From Suilimivivens sp963618065 (GTDB taxonomy: Bacteria; Bacillota; Clostridia; Lachnospirales; Lachnospiraceae): a DNA stretch of 64,000 bases. The stretch covers positions 65,329 through 129,328 of the forward strand of contig CAVERH010000001.1 of NCBI GenBank assembly GCA_963618065.1. Direction: 5' to 3'. A program made the translations under genes and the position numbers. The notes beneath the pieces were generated by a model. It was not told the origin of the DNA. It worked only from the letters and a program-made list of their open reading frames with translations, and made no database searches. This document shows, piece after piece, positions 44,601 to 52,661 of this stretch (positions are counted from its first letter, which is position 1; every line of letters begins with the position of its first letter).

Positions 44601-44723
44601 TCAGGTATTCTCTTTTGGCGCACAACAATGGATGCTTACGCGCCTGGCCATTTTATCTGCCCGGGAGAAAAGCATTCGACAGCAACACATCTGAACTGTT
44701 GTCATATTCTGATAAGCAATCAT
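44601..44723 (-). CDS. Cys-rich leader peptide of the metY attenuator (40 aa)
   Basis: ATG 44723 lies 8 nt after AAGGAGGCGG. The 40-codon product has Cys at 13, 14, 15 and again at 33, 34, and Met at 1, 7, 12, 17, 25; it starts MIAYQNMTTVQMCCCRML. The antiterminator arm CTCCCGGGC begins 11 nt after codon 15 and is inside the ORF. If charged tRNA-Cys is scarce a ribosome stalls at codons 13-15, leaving that arm free to pair with GCCCGGGAG and prevent the terminator; if cysteine is plentiful the ribosome covers it and the terminator forms. This is classical attenuation logic and fits a sulfur assimilation gene. The peptide itself probably has no function. Confidence 0.8.
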   Translation of the reverse strand: MIAYQNMTTVQMCCCRMLFSRADKMARRVSIHCCAPKENT

Positions 44724-44789
44724 CTTGTCCGCCTCCTTCTTATCTAAATCTTAATCTGATCTTTTGTTTTCTGTCTGATCTTATATCTG

Positions 44790-44818
44790 AGTATATACCT
44801 ATCAACCCAGTATGTCAA
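44790..44818 (-). promoter_or_regulatory. Sigma-A promoter of the metY leader
   Basis: On the minus strand TTGACA (44813-44818), a 17-bp spacer and TATACT (44790-44795). The start is near 44783, about 60 nt before the leader ATG. Confidence 0.8.
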
Positions 44819-44861
44819 TAGGTAATTTAATCATATTTTATGATTCCTTATGTAACCAGTC

Positions 44862-44924
44862 TAAAAAACAAAAGCCACAAGAATCACAGGGCATACAATT
44901 GATCCGTTCCCTGTATCCTTATGG
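44862..44924 (-). terminator. Terminator of the DUF6033 gene
   Basis: Arms 44875-44891 and 44909-44924 form a 16-bp stem with one bulge and a few G-U pairs; on the minus strand CTTTTGTTTTTT follows. It ends about 40 bp after the stop codon. Confidence 0.75.
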
Positions 44925-44965
44925 CTTATTTGGTATCTTAGTTTTACCTTATATGGTAACCTGCT

Positions 44966-45781
44966 TTATAAACGGAAGTCCATGTTCTGGCCTACCATCT
45001 TTTCCTGCGGTGTCATTACCTGATTACTGCGCTGGTTATAGAAGTAATCGTTCACCAGACGCTCCAGTTCCTCTGCCGACGATGCGGCAATAATAATTGT
45101 ATCATCGTCTTCTTCAATACCGTAGTCCTTTAAGGTATCACGATAGGTTTTGCCGTTTTCATCCGAAGTCTTGTCTGCTTTCTCACTTGCGGCTTCTTTC
45201 CTCTTTTCTTCGGCTGTCTTCTTCTCCTGCTTCTTGGCATCGGCCTTTTCTGCTGCCTTCTTCTCCGCAGCCTTCTTCTCAATGCGCTTCTTCTGTGCAG
45301 CAAGGGACTTATCAATTACGGCAAAGAAGGATGCGTTACCGCCATCGTTCAGCAGCATTCCGTACCCCTTCACCTGTTGGTTGCTTCCGATACTCTGCTT
45401 CAACTGGCTTAAACCGCTCTTTGCATTGGCAATGATTCCTTCGTATTTATTACGGAAGGCTTCATCGGTTGCCATTCTTTCAAGCTTTTCTTCATCGATT
45501 AAGACAACCATCTTATTTGGATTGGCAAAGCTTGATGCCATCGCCTTCGCCTGTTCCTTCATGTCCTTGCTGACAAGGATGAAGTCCATATTGTCGAATT
45601 TGCTCTTCAACTGGTCATAGTATTTCGCAGCTTCATCGGAAAGCTTCGGCTCCCCAATCGTCTTTCCATAGTTCTTCGTCTGGGATGACTGTCTGGTGGC
45701 ACTGGTGTCTTCTTTTTGTGTTTTGGTGGTGTTCTGTGCGTATGCATTTGCTGCGTAGCTGTCTGACTGTACCGTATTCAT
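44966..45781 (-). CDS. DUF6033-family protein
   Basis: 271 aa from ATG 45781, chosen for the GGAGGAG site; a longer frame is not supported. The pattern KNYGKTIGEPKLSDEAAKYYDQLKS, read in blocks, with MDFILVSKDMKEQAKAMAS, MVVLIDEEKLERMA and GYGMLLNDGGNASFFAVIDK, matches DUF6033 proteins of Lachnospiraceae. A Lys/Ala/Glu-rich coiled-coil stretch (about residues 170-220) follows, then DTIIIAASSAEELERLV. No signal peptide. Function unknown; related proteins occur with flagellar or surface genes in some genomes, but nothing here shows that. It is a single-gene unit. Confidence 0.75.
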   Translation of the reverse strand: MNTVQSDSYAANAYAQNTTKTQKEDTSATRQSSQTKNYGKTIGEPKLSDEAAKYYDQLKSKFDNMDFILVSKDMKEQAKAMASSFANPNKMVVLIDEEKLERMATDEAFRNKYEGIIANAKSGLSQLKQSIGSNQQVKGYGMLLNDGGNASFFAVIDKSLAAQKKRIEKKAAEKKAAEKADAKKQEKKTAEEKRKEAASEKADKTSDENGKTYRDTLKDYGIEEDDDTIIIAASSAEELERLVNDYFYNQRSNQVMTPQEKMVGQNMDFRL

Positions 45782-45902
45782 ACTTTTCTCTCCTCCCTGA
45801 GTGAATTTGTGATCGTCAAAATCCATTTCAACGTATCGAACTGTTATTATGTATATCGGCAGTTTTTTCCCAAAATAAAGATAAACTTCCAATAATCTCC
45901 TA

Positions 45903-45931
45903 TTGTTTAAATGTTACGAAATTGTTACAAT
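45903..45931 (+). promoter_or_regulatory. Promoter of the 23-codon Cys peptide
   Basis: TTGTTT (45903-45908), a 17-bp spacer and TACAAT (45926-45931). The start is near 45938, giving a 43-nt leader before the ribosome site. Confidence 0.5.
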
Positions 45932-45980
45932 TCGTTTGTCAGCTGATAAAAAACAAAAAAAGAATAAGGAGGACGAAACT

Positions 45981-46052
45981 ATGTGTTTTACTTTTAATAG
46001 CTGTTCCGAGTTATTTAATGCTCTTTGCAGATATTTTAACCTTGGCTGCTAA
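45981..46052 (+). CDS. Orphan 23-aa Cys-containing peptide
   Basis: ATG 45981 is preceded by AAGGAGG at a good distance (8 nt). The product starts MCFTFNSCSELFNALC and ends in a Cys; Cys are at 2, 8, 16 and 23, with hydrophobic and aromatic residues between. It has its own promoter (45903-45931) and a strong hairpin terminator (46089-46143), and no other plus-strand gene follows, so it is a complete unit of about 200 nt. It could be a small secreted or membrane-active peptide, a metal-binding peptide, or a leader peptide whose target gene has been lost. No family recognised. Confidence 0.6.
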   Translation: MCFTFNSCSELFNALCRYFNLGC

Positions 46053-46088
46053 TCGCATCCCCGGTTAACCCATAAATTTCCTAAAACA

Positions 46089-46143
46089 AACCCGCTTACA
46101 GGTTTTATGCACTTCGGTGTATCGCCTGCAGGCGGGTTCTTTC
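46089..46143 (+). terminator. Terminator after the 23-codon ORF
   Basis: AACCCGC (46089-46095) pairs with GCGGGTT (46132-46138); inside are CAGG/CCTG and ATGCAC/GTGTAT closed by a TTCG tetraloop. TTCTTT follows. A stable hairpin. Confidence 0.8.
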
Positions 46144-46206
46144 CATTTCGGATTTATTCTGTTTTAAAATCTGTTCTGCCAGCTTCCGATATACGAACAA
46201 TCCTGT

Positions 46207-47574
46207 CTAATTGCTTTCCTTATCTGCACTGATTTCACCGGTTTCAATAATAAAGGAAACACCACCCGTTTTTCCTGCTTCCAGACCACTGAAATTGTTG
46301 TACTGCTGATCTGCCGTTTTCATAGCTTTGAGCTTATCCGATAAAGTACGGAGTTCTTCCGCCTTTGTCTCATAATCCGCATCATCCTCACCGGAAGAGG
46401 TACTTTCATCAATGCTGTCGCATGCCTGATCCACACCGGATGTATAGGTACGGATTCCATCGGACAACGCTTTACTTCCTTCGGATAGCTGGGACACCTG
46501 TGCCGAAAGTGAGGCATATCCTTCCGGATCTGCTGCCGCCATCTGGACCAGGGCATCATTCAACTGGGAAAGTCCGGTGCTTAAGGAGTCCGCTCCGTCA
46601 CGCAGCTTCGCTCCACCGTTTTTAAGCTTCCCAATCTTTTCTTTGAGATCTGCGGTATCTCCGGATGCATCTGTGAATTGATCCGCAAGCTCATCCAGCT
46701 TATCAGTCATGTCCGTAAAGTCTTCCTCTTCCAGAATTCCATTGGAATACAGCGTTGCCGTAAAGTCAAGCTTAAAATCCGTTGCATCAAATGATACTTC
46801 CATCTCCTGCGGCAGATCCACATCCTCATCCTTTAACAGCTCCATCGTATCAAGAGAAAGCGCCTCCTGTACACCGGGAAGCAGCATGCCATAGACCAGA
46901 TAATCTCCGTCCAGATATTTTACTTCCCCGTTTTCCACGGTAACATTCCGCACACAGTCTCCGTCTAGCAGCATTCCGCTCACTACAAAGAATGGGGTAA
47001 AGTCATCCCCGCTTCCGGTCTGATTCGTATAATCAAAATGCATGGTGATCTTTCCGTCCGCCCCGGCAAGGGATTCCGGTTCAACCTCTTTATCATTGAG
47101 GTAATACGTGATTTTCACCGAAACCGGAAGTGTTGCAGACGCTTCTGCCGTTCCTTCGTAATGAATGTCTTCTCCATGATTTTCCCATTCGTAACGACCT
47201 CCTCCAAGGTCTGTCACCTCTTCGTCCCCCTCTTTATTCTTCAAACCGGTCAGAAATGTCTCATCGGTGAGCTTCTGATCCAGCCCTTTATTTTTCAGGG
47301 AAACATTGACCGTAATCTCATTGGGTGTCCCTTCCGGATCTGCCAGCACATAAACGGATTCTTCCTTGTCGTTTTCCATCCCGCTTTCGTGGTATTCATA
47401 AACAATGGGATCCTCTTTTTCATCTGTAATCTCTGTGGATGCGGTATCGGCTGCTTTTTCATCTGCCGCATCTGTCCCTTTTGCCTGACAGCCGGTCAGA
47501 ACAATAATCCCCACAATCACAATGATCACTGCCCAATAAAGTAATTTATTCTTTAACTGTTTCATATTTTTCAC
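46207..47574 (-). CDS. Lipoprotein associated with the FtsX-like ABC system
   Basis: 455 aa. A hydrophobic N-terminal segment ends in the lipobox LTGC (Cys29), so it is a membrane lipoprotein. Residues about 55-290 form a beta-rich extracytoplasmic domain, and residues about 295-420 are a helical segment with heptad-like repeats (LKNGGAKLRDGADSLSTGL, QVSQLSEGSKALSDGI) resembling the coiled region of YhgE/Pip proteins. It lies 5 bp after the permease gene and so belongs to the ABC unit; a role as an accessory or adaptor subunit is inferred. Confidence 0.75.
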   Translation of the reverse strand: MKNMKQLKNKLLYWAVIIVIVGIIVLTGCQAKGTDAADEKAADTASTEITDEKEDPIVYEYHESGMENDKEESVYVLADPEGTPNEITVNVSLKNKGLDQKLTDETFLTGLKNKEGDEEVTDLGGGRYEWENHGEDIHYEGTAEASATLPVSVKITYYLNDKEVEPESLAGADGKITMHFDYTNQTGSGDDFTPFFVVSGMLLDGDCVRNVTVENGEVKYLDGDYLVYGMLLPGVQEALSLDTMELLKDEDVDLPQEMEVSFDATDFKLDFTATLYSNGILEEEDFTDMTDKLDELADQFTDASGDTADLKEKIGKLKNGGAKLRDGADSLSTGLSQLNDALVQMAAADPEGYASLSAQVSQLSEGSKALSDGIRTYTSGVDQACDSIDESTSSGEDDADYETKAEELRTLSDKLKAMKTADQQYNNFSGLEAGKTGGVSFIIETGEISADKESN

Positions 47575-47579
47575 CTGCC

Positions 47580-49898
47580 TTACTCTACATTCTTAAGTGC
47601 CATATCCATCGGCACCCTGCTGATTCTGCGTAATTCCAGTACCGCTACCACAAGATAGCAAAGGAGTCCGCTGCCGATCATCTGTCCATAAGCCTGCTTG
47701 GGCACCCAGTAGGGCAGCCAGCCGGTCATCATGCTGGACATCATGACTTTCCAGATGATTCCGATTTCATAGGACGTAATCGGAATACTGACGAGTACAC
47801 AAAGTACCACCATAATCGTAGTCGGCAGGATATAAAGCCGTGCAATTTCTCCTCTGGAATATCCCAGGATCTTGGTCATGGAAATGGACTGTGCATTCTT
47901 CTCAATAATAATTTTACTGAGCAGATAAACCAGAATGACAAAGATCAGAACGGCAAAGCCACAGATCAGCTTCATCATTTCACCCATGGAAAGAACCAGC
48001 TGGCGGCTGATCTTTGTCAATGCATCCAGATCAATGACCGATCCGATATATTCTTCATCAATATCCGTAATTTCCGTGTTGCTGAAATATCCTCCAAACA
48101 TGCCGTCACCCAGATCAAACACTTCATTCAAGTGATCCCGCGTCATAAATACAGTGAGGCTTGCTTCATAGGGGTAAGTCCCTGTTACCGTAAAGGTATA
48201 GGTTTTGTCCTCATACTTTTCCTTTAATGTAATGGCATCTCCATTTTGCAGGCCAAATTTCTCCGCATAGGCAGAGGAAACATAAACATCGTCATCGTTT
48301 AAGGAAAGGTGCACGTAACGGCTGTCCGGTTCAATCCCGTAAAGCAGCACATCCTCAAGCATATAGCTTTCATCCGTTGTCCGCAGGGTGTAGGCGCCGA
48401 ATTTCTCCGCATCCTCATTTTCCGTCTCAACCTTCTGCTCAAACTCCAGCATGGCCAACAGCATTTTCAGCTTATATTTCTCATTCATCTCCGATACCGG
48501 CATGTTCAGAATGTACTGATAATCTGCGATCATATTGTCGGTGATGAGTGCCTGATAGTGCTCCAGAATCGGCTGCATGACCAGTCCAAACATCAATAAT
48601 ATATAGGCAAACTGGATTCCGATAAACATAATGAGATAATTTGCCGCATTCTGCAAAAGCACACGGATCCGGAATCTGGTAAAGAACCGCAAGGAAGGAT
48701 TAAGCCGCACCGCTCTCCTTTTCTTCTTCCGGGAAAGATCCCTGCGCAGGAACTGCAATGGACTTAATTTCAGCGTCCGATGCAGGATCCAGAAATTAAT
48801 GAGTACCATAAGCAATACCGGGACCATGGTTGTTTCCAGAAAAGCTTCTGCATTCCAGACCGTTTCATAGGTTGGCAGACTGTAGCTTCCATAATACATA
48901 CTTGCACAAAAGTTTTTCATTACGGTATAGCCTAGCACATTTCCGAGAACCGCACTGATCAGGGTCACAATGCAGGGCATGGCCATATAGTGACGGATCA
49001 GTTCTCCCCGCGTATAGCCGCTTGCACGGAGTGTTCCGATCACATTTGCCTCTTTTTCAATGGTGTTGGAAGTAGTAATGGCAAAAACAAATGCCATAAT
49101 GGCGATGACCATATAAAGAAGAACGATCATCATGGCACGATCACTGCCCATGTCCTCCCCGGTAAAATTAATGGCCTGATTTTCGAACCGCGGTATGTAA
49201 TCCTTAAGGGTGACTTCCTCATTGACCGCATTCATCAGATCCTCAGAAACGGTCTTTTCTTCTGCCTCGTTCTGAGGTTCCGCATCATATTTCCACGCAT
49301 AATCATAATTCAGTTCTTCCTCTGCAAATTGCGCGAATGCATCGTCCGAAACGATTGCCACACCAAACAGCATCGCATCAAACATGGAATCGCTGTTCTT
49401 TTCAAACAGACAGCTGTAATCCGGCAGAGCCACCAGACCGGTAATCGTGTATTCTTTGTCCGCAAGAAGGATCGTATCTCCCATTGTCAGTTCGTGATTA
49501 TCCGCAAACATACGGTCCAGTGCAATTTCATTCTCGCTTACGGGAAGCGTTCCCTTCATCAGACAAACCGTGTTCACCTCATTCCGATCGGTATACATTC
49601 TCACCTTCGCACCAAAGTCCGCCTCCTGCTCCACATAAAACTGATCATACAGGGTAATTCCGTTCGCCTCCACGGCCTTTTTCTGTGCCTTGTTCATCTT
49701 ACGTTCCGTAAGAAAATGTCCGTTTTCTATGTTGTATTTTTCAAATCCGTCATTGTAGGCCTTAATCATGCTGTTGTCTGCTACCAGAAATCCGGAAATA
49801 AGTCCAATACTGAGTACAAGCAGCAAAAAGATCACCAGATACTTGCCAAAGTCGCCCCGGATCTCCCTCGGGAGGCGCTTATTTAATGGATTTTTCAT
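47580..49898 (-). CDS. FtsX/MacB-like ABC transporter permease
   Basis: 772 aa. An N-terminal membrane helix (about 20-40) is followed by a large extracytoplasmic MacB-PCD-like domain, a first FtsX block of three helices (about 255-380), a central region with another helix pair (about 415-450), a second extracytoplasmic domain (about 470-630) and a second FtsX block (about 640-765). The two-FtsX architecture is typical of mechanotransmission exporters of Gram-positive bacteria (lipid, peptide or antibiotic response). ATPase gene 11 bp upstream; lipoprotein 5 bp downstream. Confidence 0.9.
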   Translation of the reverse strand: MKNPLNKRLPREIRGDFGKYLVIFLLLVLSIGLISGFLVADNSMIKAYNDGFEKYNIENGHFLTERKMNKAQKKAVEANGITLYDQFYVEQEADFGAKVRMYTDRNEVNTVCLMKGTLPVSENEIALDRMFADNHELTMGDTILLADKEYTITGLVALPDYSCLFEKNSDSMFDAMLFGVAIVSDDAFAQFAEEELNYDYAWKYDAEPQNEAEEKTVSEDLMNAVNEEVTLKDYIPRFENQAINFTGEDMGSDRAMMIVLLYMVIAIMAFVFAITTSNTIEKEANVIGTLRASGYTRGELIRHYMAMPCIVTLISAVLGNVLGYTVMKNFCASMYYGSYSLPTYETVWNAEAFLETTMVPVLLMVLINFWILHRTLKLSPLQFLRRDLSRKKKRRAVRLNPSLRFFTRFRIRVLLQNAANYLIMFIGIQFAYILLMFGLVMQPILEHYQALITDNMIADYQYILNMPVSEMNEKYKLKMLLAMLEFEQKVETENEDAEKFGAYTLRTTDESYMLEDVLLYGIEPDSRYVHLSLNDDDVYVSSAYAEKFGLQNGDAITLKEKYEDKTYTFTVTGTYPYEASLTVFMTRDHLNEVFDLGDGMFGGYFSNTEITDIDEEYIGSVIDLDALTKISRQLVLSMGEMMKLICGFAVLIFVILVYLLSKIIIEKNAQSISMTKILGYSRGEIARLYILPTTIMVVLCVLVSIPITSYEIGIIWKVMMSSMMTGWLPYWVPKQAYGQMIGSGLLCYLVVAVLELRRISRVPMDMALKNVE

Positions 49899-49909
49899 GT
49901 TCTGCCTCC

Positions 49910-50608
49910 TTACCAGTCGAGATCTTCGGCTTTCACTTTTTCTTCGTTCAGATAGTTTTTACGGATCTGTCCGTCACGAAGCTTCACCACGCGGTCTGCC
50001 ATATTCTTGATCGCATCATTGTGGGTAACCATAATGACGGTATTCCCATACTTCCGGTTCACCGTCTCAATGAGCTTCAGGATTTCCTTTGATGTATTGT
50101 AATCCAGTGCCCCGGTGGGTTCATCACAAAGCAGAATATCCGGATTCTTCACAATTGCGCGTCCGATCGCGCAGCGCTGCTGCTGTCCTCCGGATAACTG
50201 GTTCGGAAGCTTGTTCTTATGCTGGGTAAGCCCCAGTGTCTCAATCAGTTCTTCTACATCCAGAGGATGCTCGCTTAAGTAAGCGCCCACCTCAATATTT
50301 TCCTGTACGGTAAGATTCGGAATCAGGTTATACATCTGGAAGATGTAGCCAAGGTGCTTTCTCCGGTACATGGTCAGACGCTTTTCATTCATATCCTCGG
50401 TCTTTTCTCCGTTGATGGTGATGCTGCCCTCATCTGCCCGGTCAATTCCTCCTATAATGTTTAAAAGGGTTGATTTGCCCGATCCGGATGGGCCTAGCAA
50501 TACGCAAAGCTCTCCCTTCTCCACGGATAAATCAATCCCTTTCAAGACTTCTACGAGACTGTCTCCCTCGCCAAAGTTCTTTTTTATTCCATTTATTTCC
50601 AAAAACAT
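49910..50608 (-). CDS. MacB/LolD-type ABC transporter ATPase
   Basis: 232 aa. Walker A GPSGSGKST, Q-loop, signature LSGGQQQR, Walker B LLCDEPTGALD and His in VTHND are intact. Sequence type is MacB/LolD/FtsE, matching the FtsX-like permease. ATG start with GGGAGG. First gene of the unit, behind a sigma-A promoter overlapped by a 16-bp palindrome. Confidence 0.94.
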   Translation of the reverse strand: MFLEINGIKKNFGEGDSLVEVLKGIDLSVEKGELCVLLGPSGSGKSTLLNIIGGIDRADEGSITINGEKTEDMNEKRLTMYRRKHLGYIFQMYNLIPNLTVQENIEVGAYLSEHPLDVEELIETLGLTQHKNKLPNQLSGGQQQRCAIGRAIVKNPDILLCDEPTGALDYNTSKEILKLIETVNRKYGNTVIMVTHNDAIKNMADRVVKLRDGQIRKNYLNEEKVKAEDLDW

Positions 50609-50628
50609 TATTTTATCCTCCCTCTGCA

Positions 50629-50660
50629 GTTAGTTTAAACTAACCATTAATGATTGTCAA
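50629..50660 (-). promoter_or_regulatory. Promoter and palindromic operator of the ABC unit
   Basis: On the minus strand TTGACA (50655-50660), a 17-bp spacer and TAAACT (50632-50637). The perfect palindrome GTTAGTTTAAACTAAC (50629-50644) covers the -10 box, as expected for a TetR-type repressor site. No TetR gene is adjacent in this window. Confidence 0.65.
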
Positions 50661-50736
50661 TATCTTTTCCACTTTTTAATGATATAAGATAATGTATTTG
50701 AGGACTAATTACCGTTTTTTTACATATACTAGAAAC

Positions 50737-51255
50737 ATGAAAATTATGAACTCAGACAATATTTTAAAATCAACCACGATCATTGGATTTATTTTTGTCC
50801 TCGTGCTTGGAACGATCTCGCACTTTGCGTACGACTGGAGTGGACAAAACACGCTGATTGGCTTTCTTGTACCGGTGAGTGAATCCACCTGGGAGCATAT
50901 GAAGCTTTTGTTTTTCCCTATGCTTCTGTATGCCCTTTATATGAATCAGGGGCTGAAGGAGGAATATCCCTGTATCACCAGTGCACTGTGCTGCGGAATT
51001 CTTGCCGGAACCTTTCTTATTCCGGTCTTCTTTTACACCTACAGCGGCATTCTTGGAAAAAATGTGATGGCATTGGACATTGCAACTTTCCTGGCCAGTG
51101 TCCTGTGTGCTTTCCGAATCGTGTACCGGCTCACGCTCTCGTGCAGTTTCCGTGCCTTTACCTTTCCGCTTATGATAACCGTCCTCCTGCTGCTCCTGTG
51201 TTTTGTTCTCTTCACGTATTTACCGCCATCCATCGGGCTGTTCCAAAGTTTTTGA
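50737..51255 (+). CDS. DUF6512-like membrane protein
   Basis: 172 aa from ATG 50737 (MKIMNSDNILKSTTIIGF). Five or six membrane helices cover nearly the whole protein; the segment VPVSESTWEHMKLLFFPML is characteristic of DUF6512 proteins in Clostridia. Function unknown. There is no ribosome site before the ATG; TATACT (50725-50730) ends 6 bp upstream, so the transcript may start at or near the ATG. A possible -35 is not clear. Convergent or divergent neighbours are unrelated. Confidence 0.7.
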   Translation: MKIMNSDNILKSTTIIGFIFVLVLGTISHFAYDWSGQNTLIGFLVPVSESTWEHMKLLFFPMLLYALYMNQGLKEEYPCITSALCCGILAGTFLIPVFFYTYSGILGKNVMALDIATFLASVLCAFRIVYRLTLSCSFRAFTFPLMITVLLLLLCFVLFTYLPPSIGLFQSF

Positions 51256-51302
51256 GGAAATTGAATTTTTTTTGCAAAATTGAATTTTTTTTGCAAAATT
51301 TC

Positions 51303-51331
51303 TTGACTAAAACCATATAAGATGGTAATAT
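51303..51331 (+). promoter_or_regulatory. Promoter of tRNA-Leu
   Basis: TTGACT (51303-51308), a 17-bp spacer and TAATAT (51326-51331), 21 bp before the tRNA. Just upstream a direct repeat of ATTGAATTTTTTTTGCAAA-like sequence occurs twice (about 51258-51300). Confidence 0.7.
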
Positions 51332-51352
51332 ATCATTCGTGGCGTAAGTCAA

Positions 51353-51437
51353 GCGGAAGTGTCGGAACTGGCAGACGAGCAAGACTAAGGATCTTGTGAT
51401 CATTGCGATCGTGTGGGTTCAAGTCCCATCTTCCGCA
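51353..51437 (+). tRNA. tRNA-Leu (AAG)
   Basis: 85 nt with acceptor stem GCGGAAG/CTTCCGC, discriminator A, a TTCAAGT T-loop, and the long variable arm of a class II tRNA. The anticodon stem CAAGA/TCTTG encloses the loop CTAAGGA, giving anticodon AAG (codon CUU). CCA is not encoded. Own promoter and terminator. Confidence 0.95.
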
Positions 51438-51711
51438 TGAAATCAAAAAAGACTCAGGATAAAACCTGAGCTTTTTTGATTTATTCCGAGGAGTCCCTTG
51501 AACCCAAGGTCCAAGGTCTCCTCGGCATGATCATGCCTCGTCGGTCGGTTCGGAGGAAAAAAGGTTCCCTGAACCTTTTTTTCTTTCCTCCTCACCCCAT
51601 CTTCCGCAATTTCTCATATGACTCAGGATAAAACCTGAGTCTTTTTTGATTTATGCCGAGGAGTCCCTTGAACCCAGGGTTCAAGGTCTCCTCGGCATGA
51701 TCATGCCTCGT
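51425..51711 (+). repeat. Duplicated tRNA 3' end, terminator and hairpin
   Basis: 51425-51541 and 51596-51711 are about 117-bp direct repeats: each starts with the last 13 nt of tRNA-Leu (CCCATCTTCCGCA), then a hairpin terminator (CTCAGG/CCTGAG with T-runs, the first at 51441-51482) and then a long palindrome (in copy 2, 51655-51696, nearly perfect). Between them is another T-rich hairpin. It looks like the remains of a second tRNA-Leu copy or of recombination at the tRNA end. Confidence 0.65.
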
Positions 51712-51724
51712 ACCAGAATTGCAG

Positions 51725-52573
51725 CTATGCAGGCTGCTCGGTATCAATGACAACATCCCCCGGATCCGTCAAAAGGATCTTCACCTCAGGGTTCGCCTTG
51801 CGCAGCAAGTCATAAACATCGCTTTCTGTGTTCAGGTAGGCATCCTCATTGGTAATGATCACGGTTTTCGGCCTGAAGATCGCTAACGCCTTCTCACAGG
51901 CTGTGTGTATGGTTCCATGATGGGGAGCCTTATATATATCAATCTGTTCGCCTATGCTCTGCGCAACCTGACAGCATACATGATCTGCCTTCGGATGGGG
52001 CGACGAATGATCCAGAATATCGCCACCAAGAAAAACATTCTTTCCATCTGCCTTTATAAATATTCCAAGGCTGTTCTGATTCTCGCTGAACGCAATTTTA
52101 TGATAGGTGTCGGGGCAGGATGGATCCTCGTAGATCTCACGAATCGAATTTTCCGTAGAAAACAGCTTCAGCTCGTATTTTCCGAACGGAACAGAGGCTA
52201 AGCCTTCCACCGGAACAAGCTTACTGTTGGCAGATATCGTGTCAACTATTTTCCTGTATTTATCCATTTCAGATTGCCGGTATGCATCATCTGCCTCGGA
52301 TCCCCAGGCTGTTGTGCAGTCCAGACCGCTATACTCCTTCATATATACCTTTTCAACAGAAAAATTTTCTGTAAGTGCAGTAATATTGCCGTAATGATCC
52401 CTATGAAAATGAGTAAGCAGAATAAATTTTATTCTGCTTACTCCAAGCTTTTTCAGGTATTCTGCCAGTTGGTCATACTGTTCTTCAAATCCGGTATCAA
52501 TCAACGCTGCCTCTCCATTGCTTTCAAGGATAATCATATCGCTCCATTTTGTTTTGAGGAAGTGAAGTTTCAT
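51725..52573 (-). CDS. MBL-fold metallohydrolase
   Basis: 282 aa. The metal motif HxHxDH is HFHRDH in LLTHFHRDHYGN; later ligands are in FLGGDI and KAPHHGT, so the fold is complete. The KAPHHG motif is shared with ComEC/Rec2-type C-terminal domains and similar hydrolases, but there is no membrane domain here, so I call only the fold. ATG start with GGAGA upstream. It stands alone between tRNA-Leu and a membrane protein gene on the same strand. Confidence 0.85.
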   Translation of the reverse strand: MKLHFLKTKWSDMIILESNGEAALIDTGFEEQYDQLAEYLKKLGVSRIKFILLTHFHRDHYGNITALTENFSVEKVYMKEYSGLDCTTAWGSEADDAYRQSEMDKYRKIVDTISANSKLVPVEGLASVPFGKYELKLFSTENSIREIYEDPSCPDTYHKIAFSENQNSLGIFIKADGKNVFLGGDILDHSSPHPKADHVCCQVAQSIGEQIDIYKAPHHGTIHTACEKALAIFRPKTVIITNEDAYLNTESDVYDLLRKANPEVKILLTDPGDVVIDTEQPA

Positions 52574-52661
52574 GTTTTCAATTATCTCCTATTCTCACTC
52601 GAATTTTCTCCGGACAGTACAGTTTATCCAATTCGATTCCTGCTTTCATTCGCCACCCAGT

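Noticed and set aside
44314..44821. Two plus-strand frames over the metY leader
   Set aside because: They are opposite to the leader peptide, attenuator and tandem repeats and have no ribosome site; repeat content alone makes them long.
45150..45620. 156-codon plus-strand frame, Ser/Phe/Ala-rich
   Set aside because: Complement of the Lys/Ala/Glu-rich coiled coil of the DUF6033 gene.
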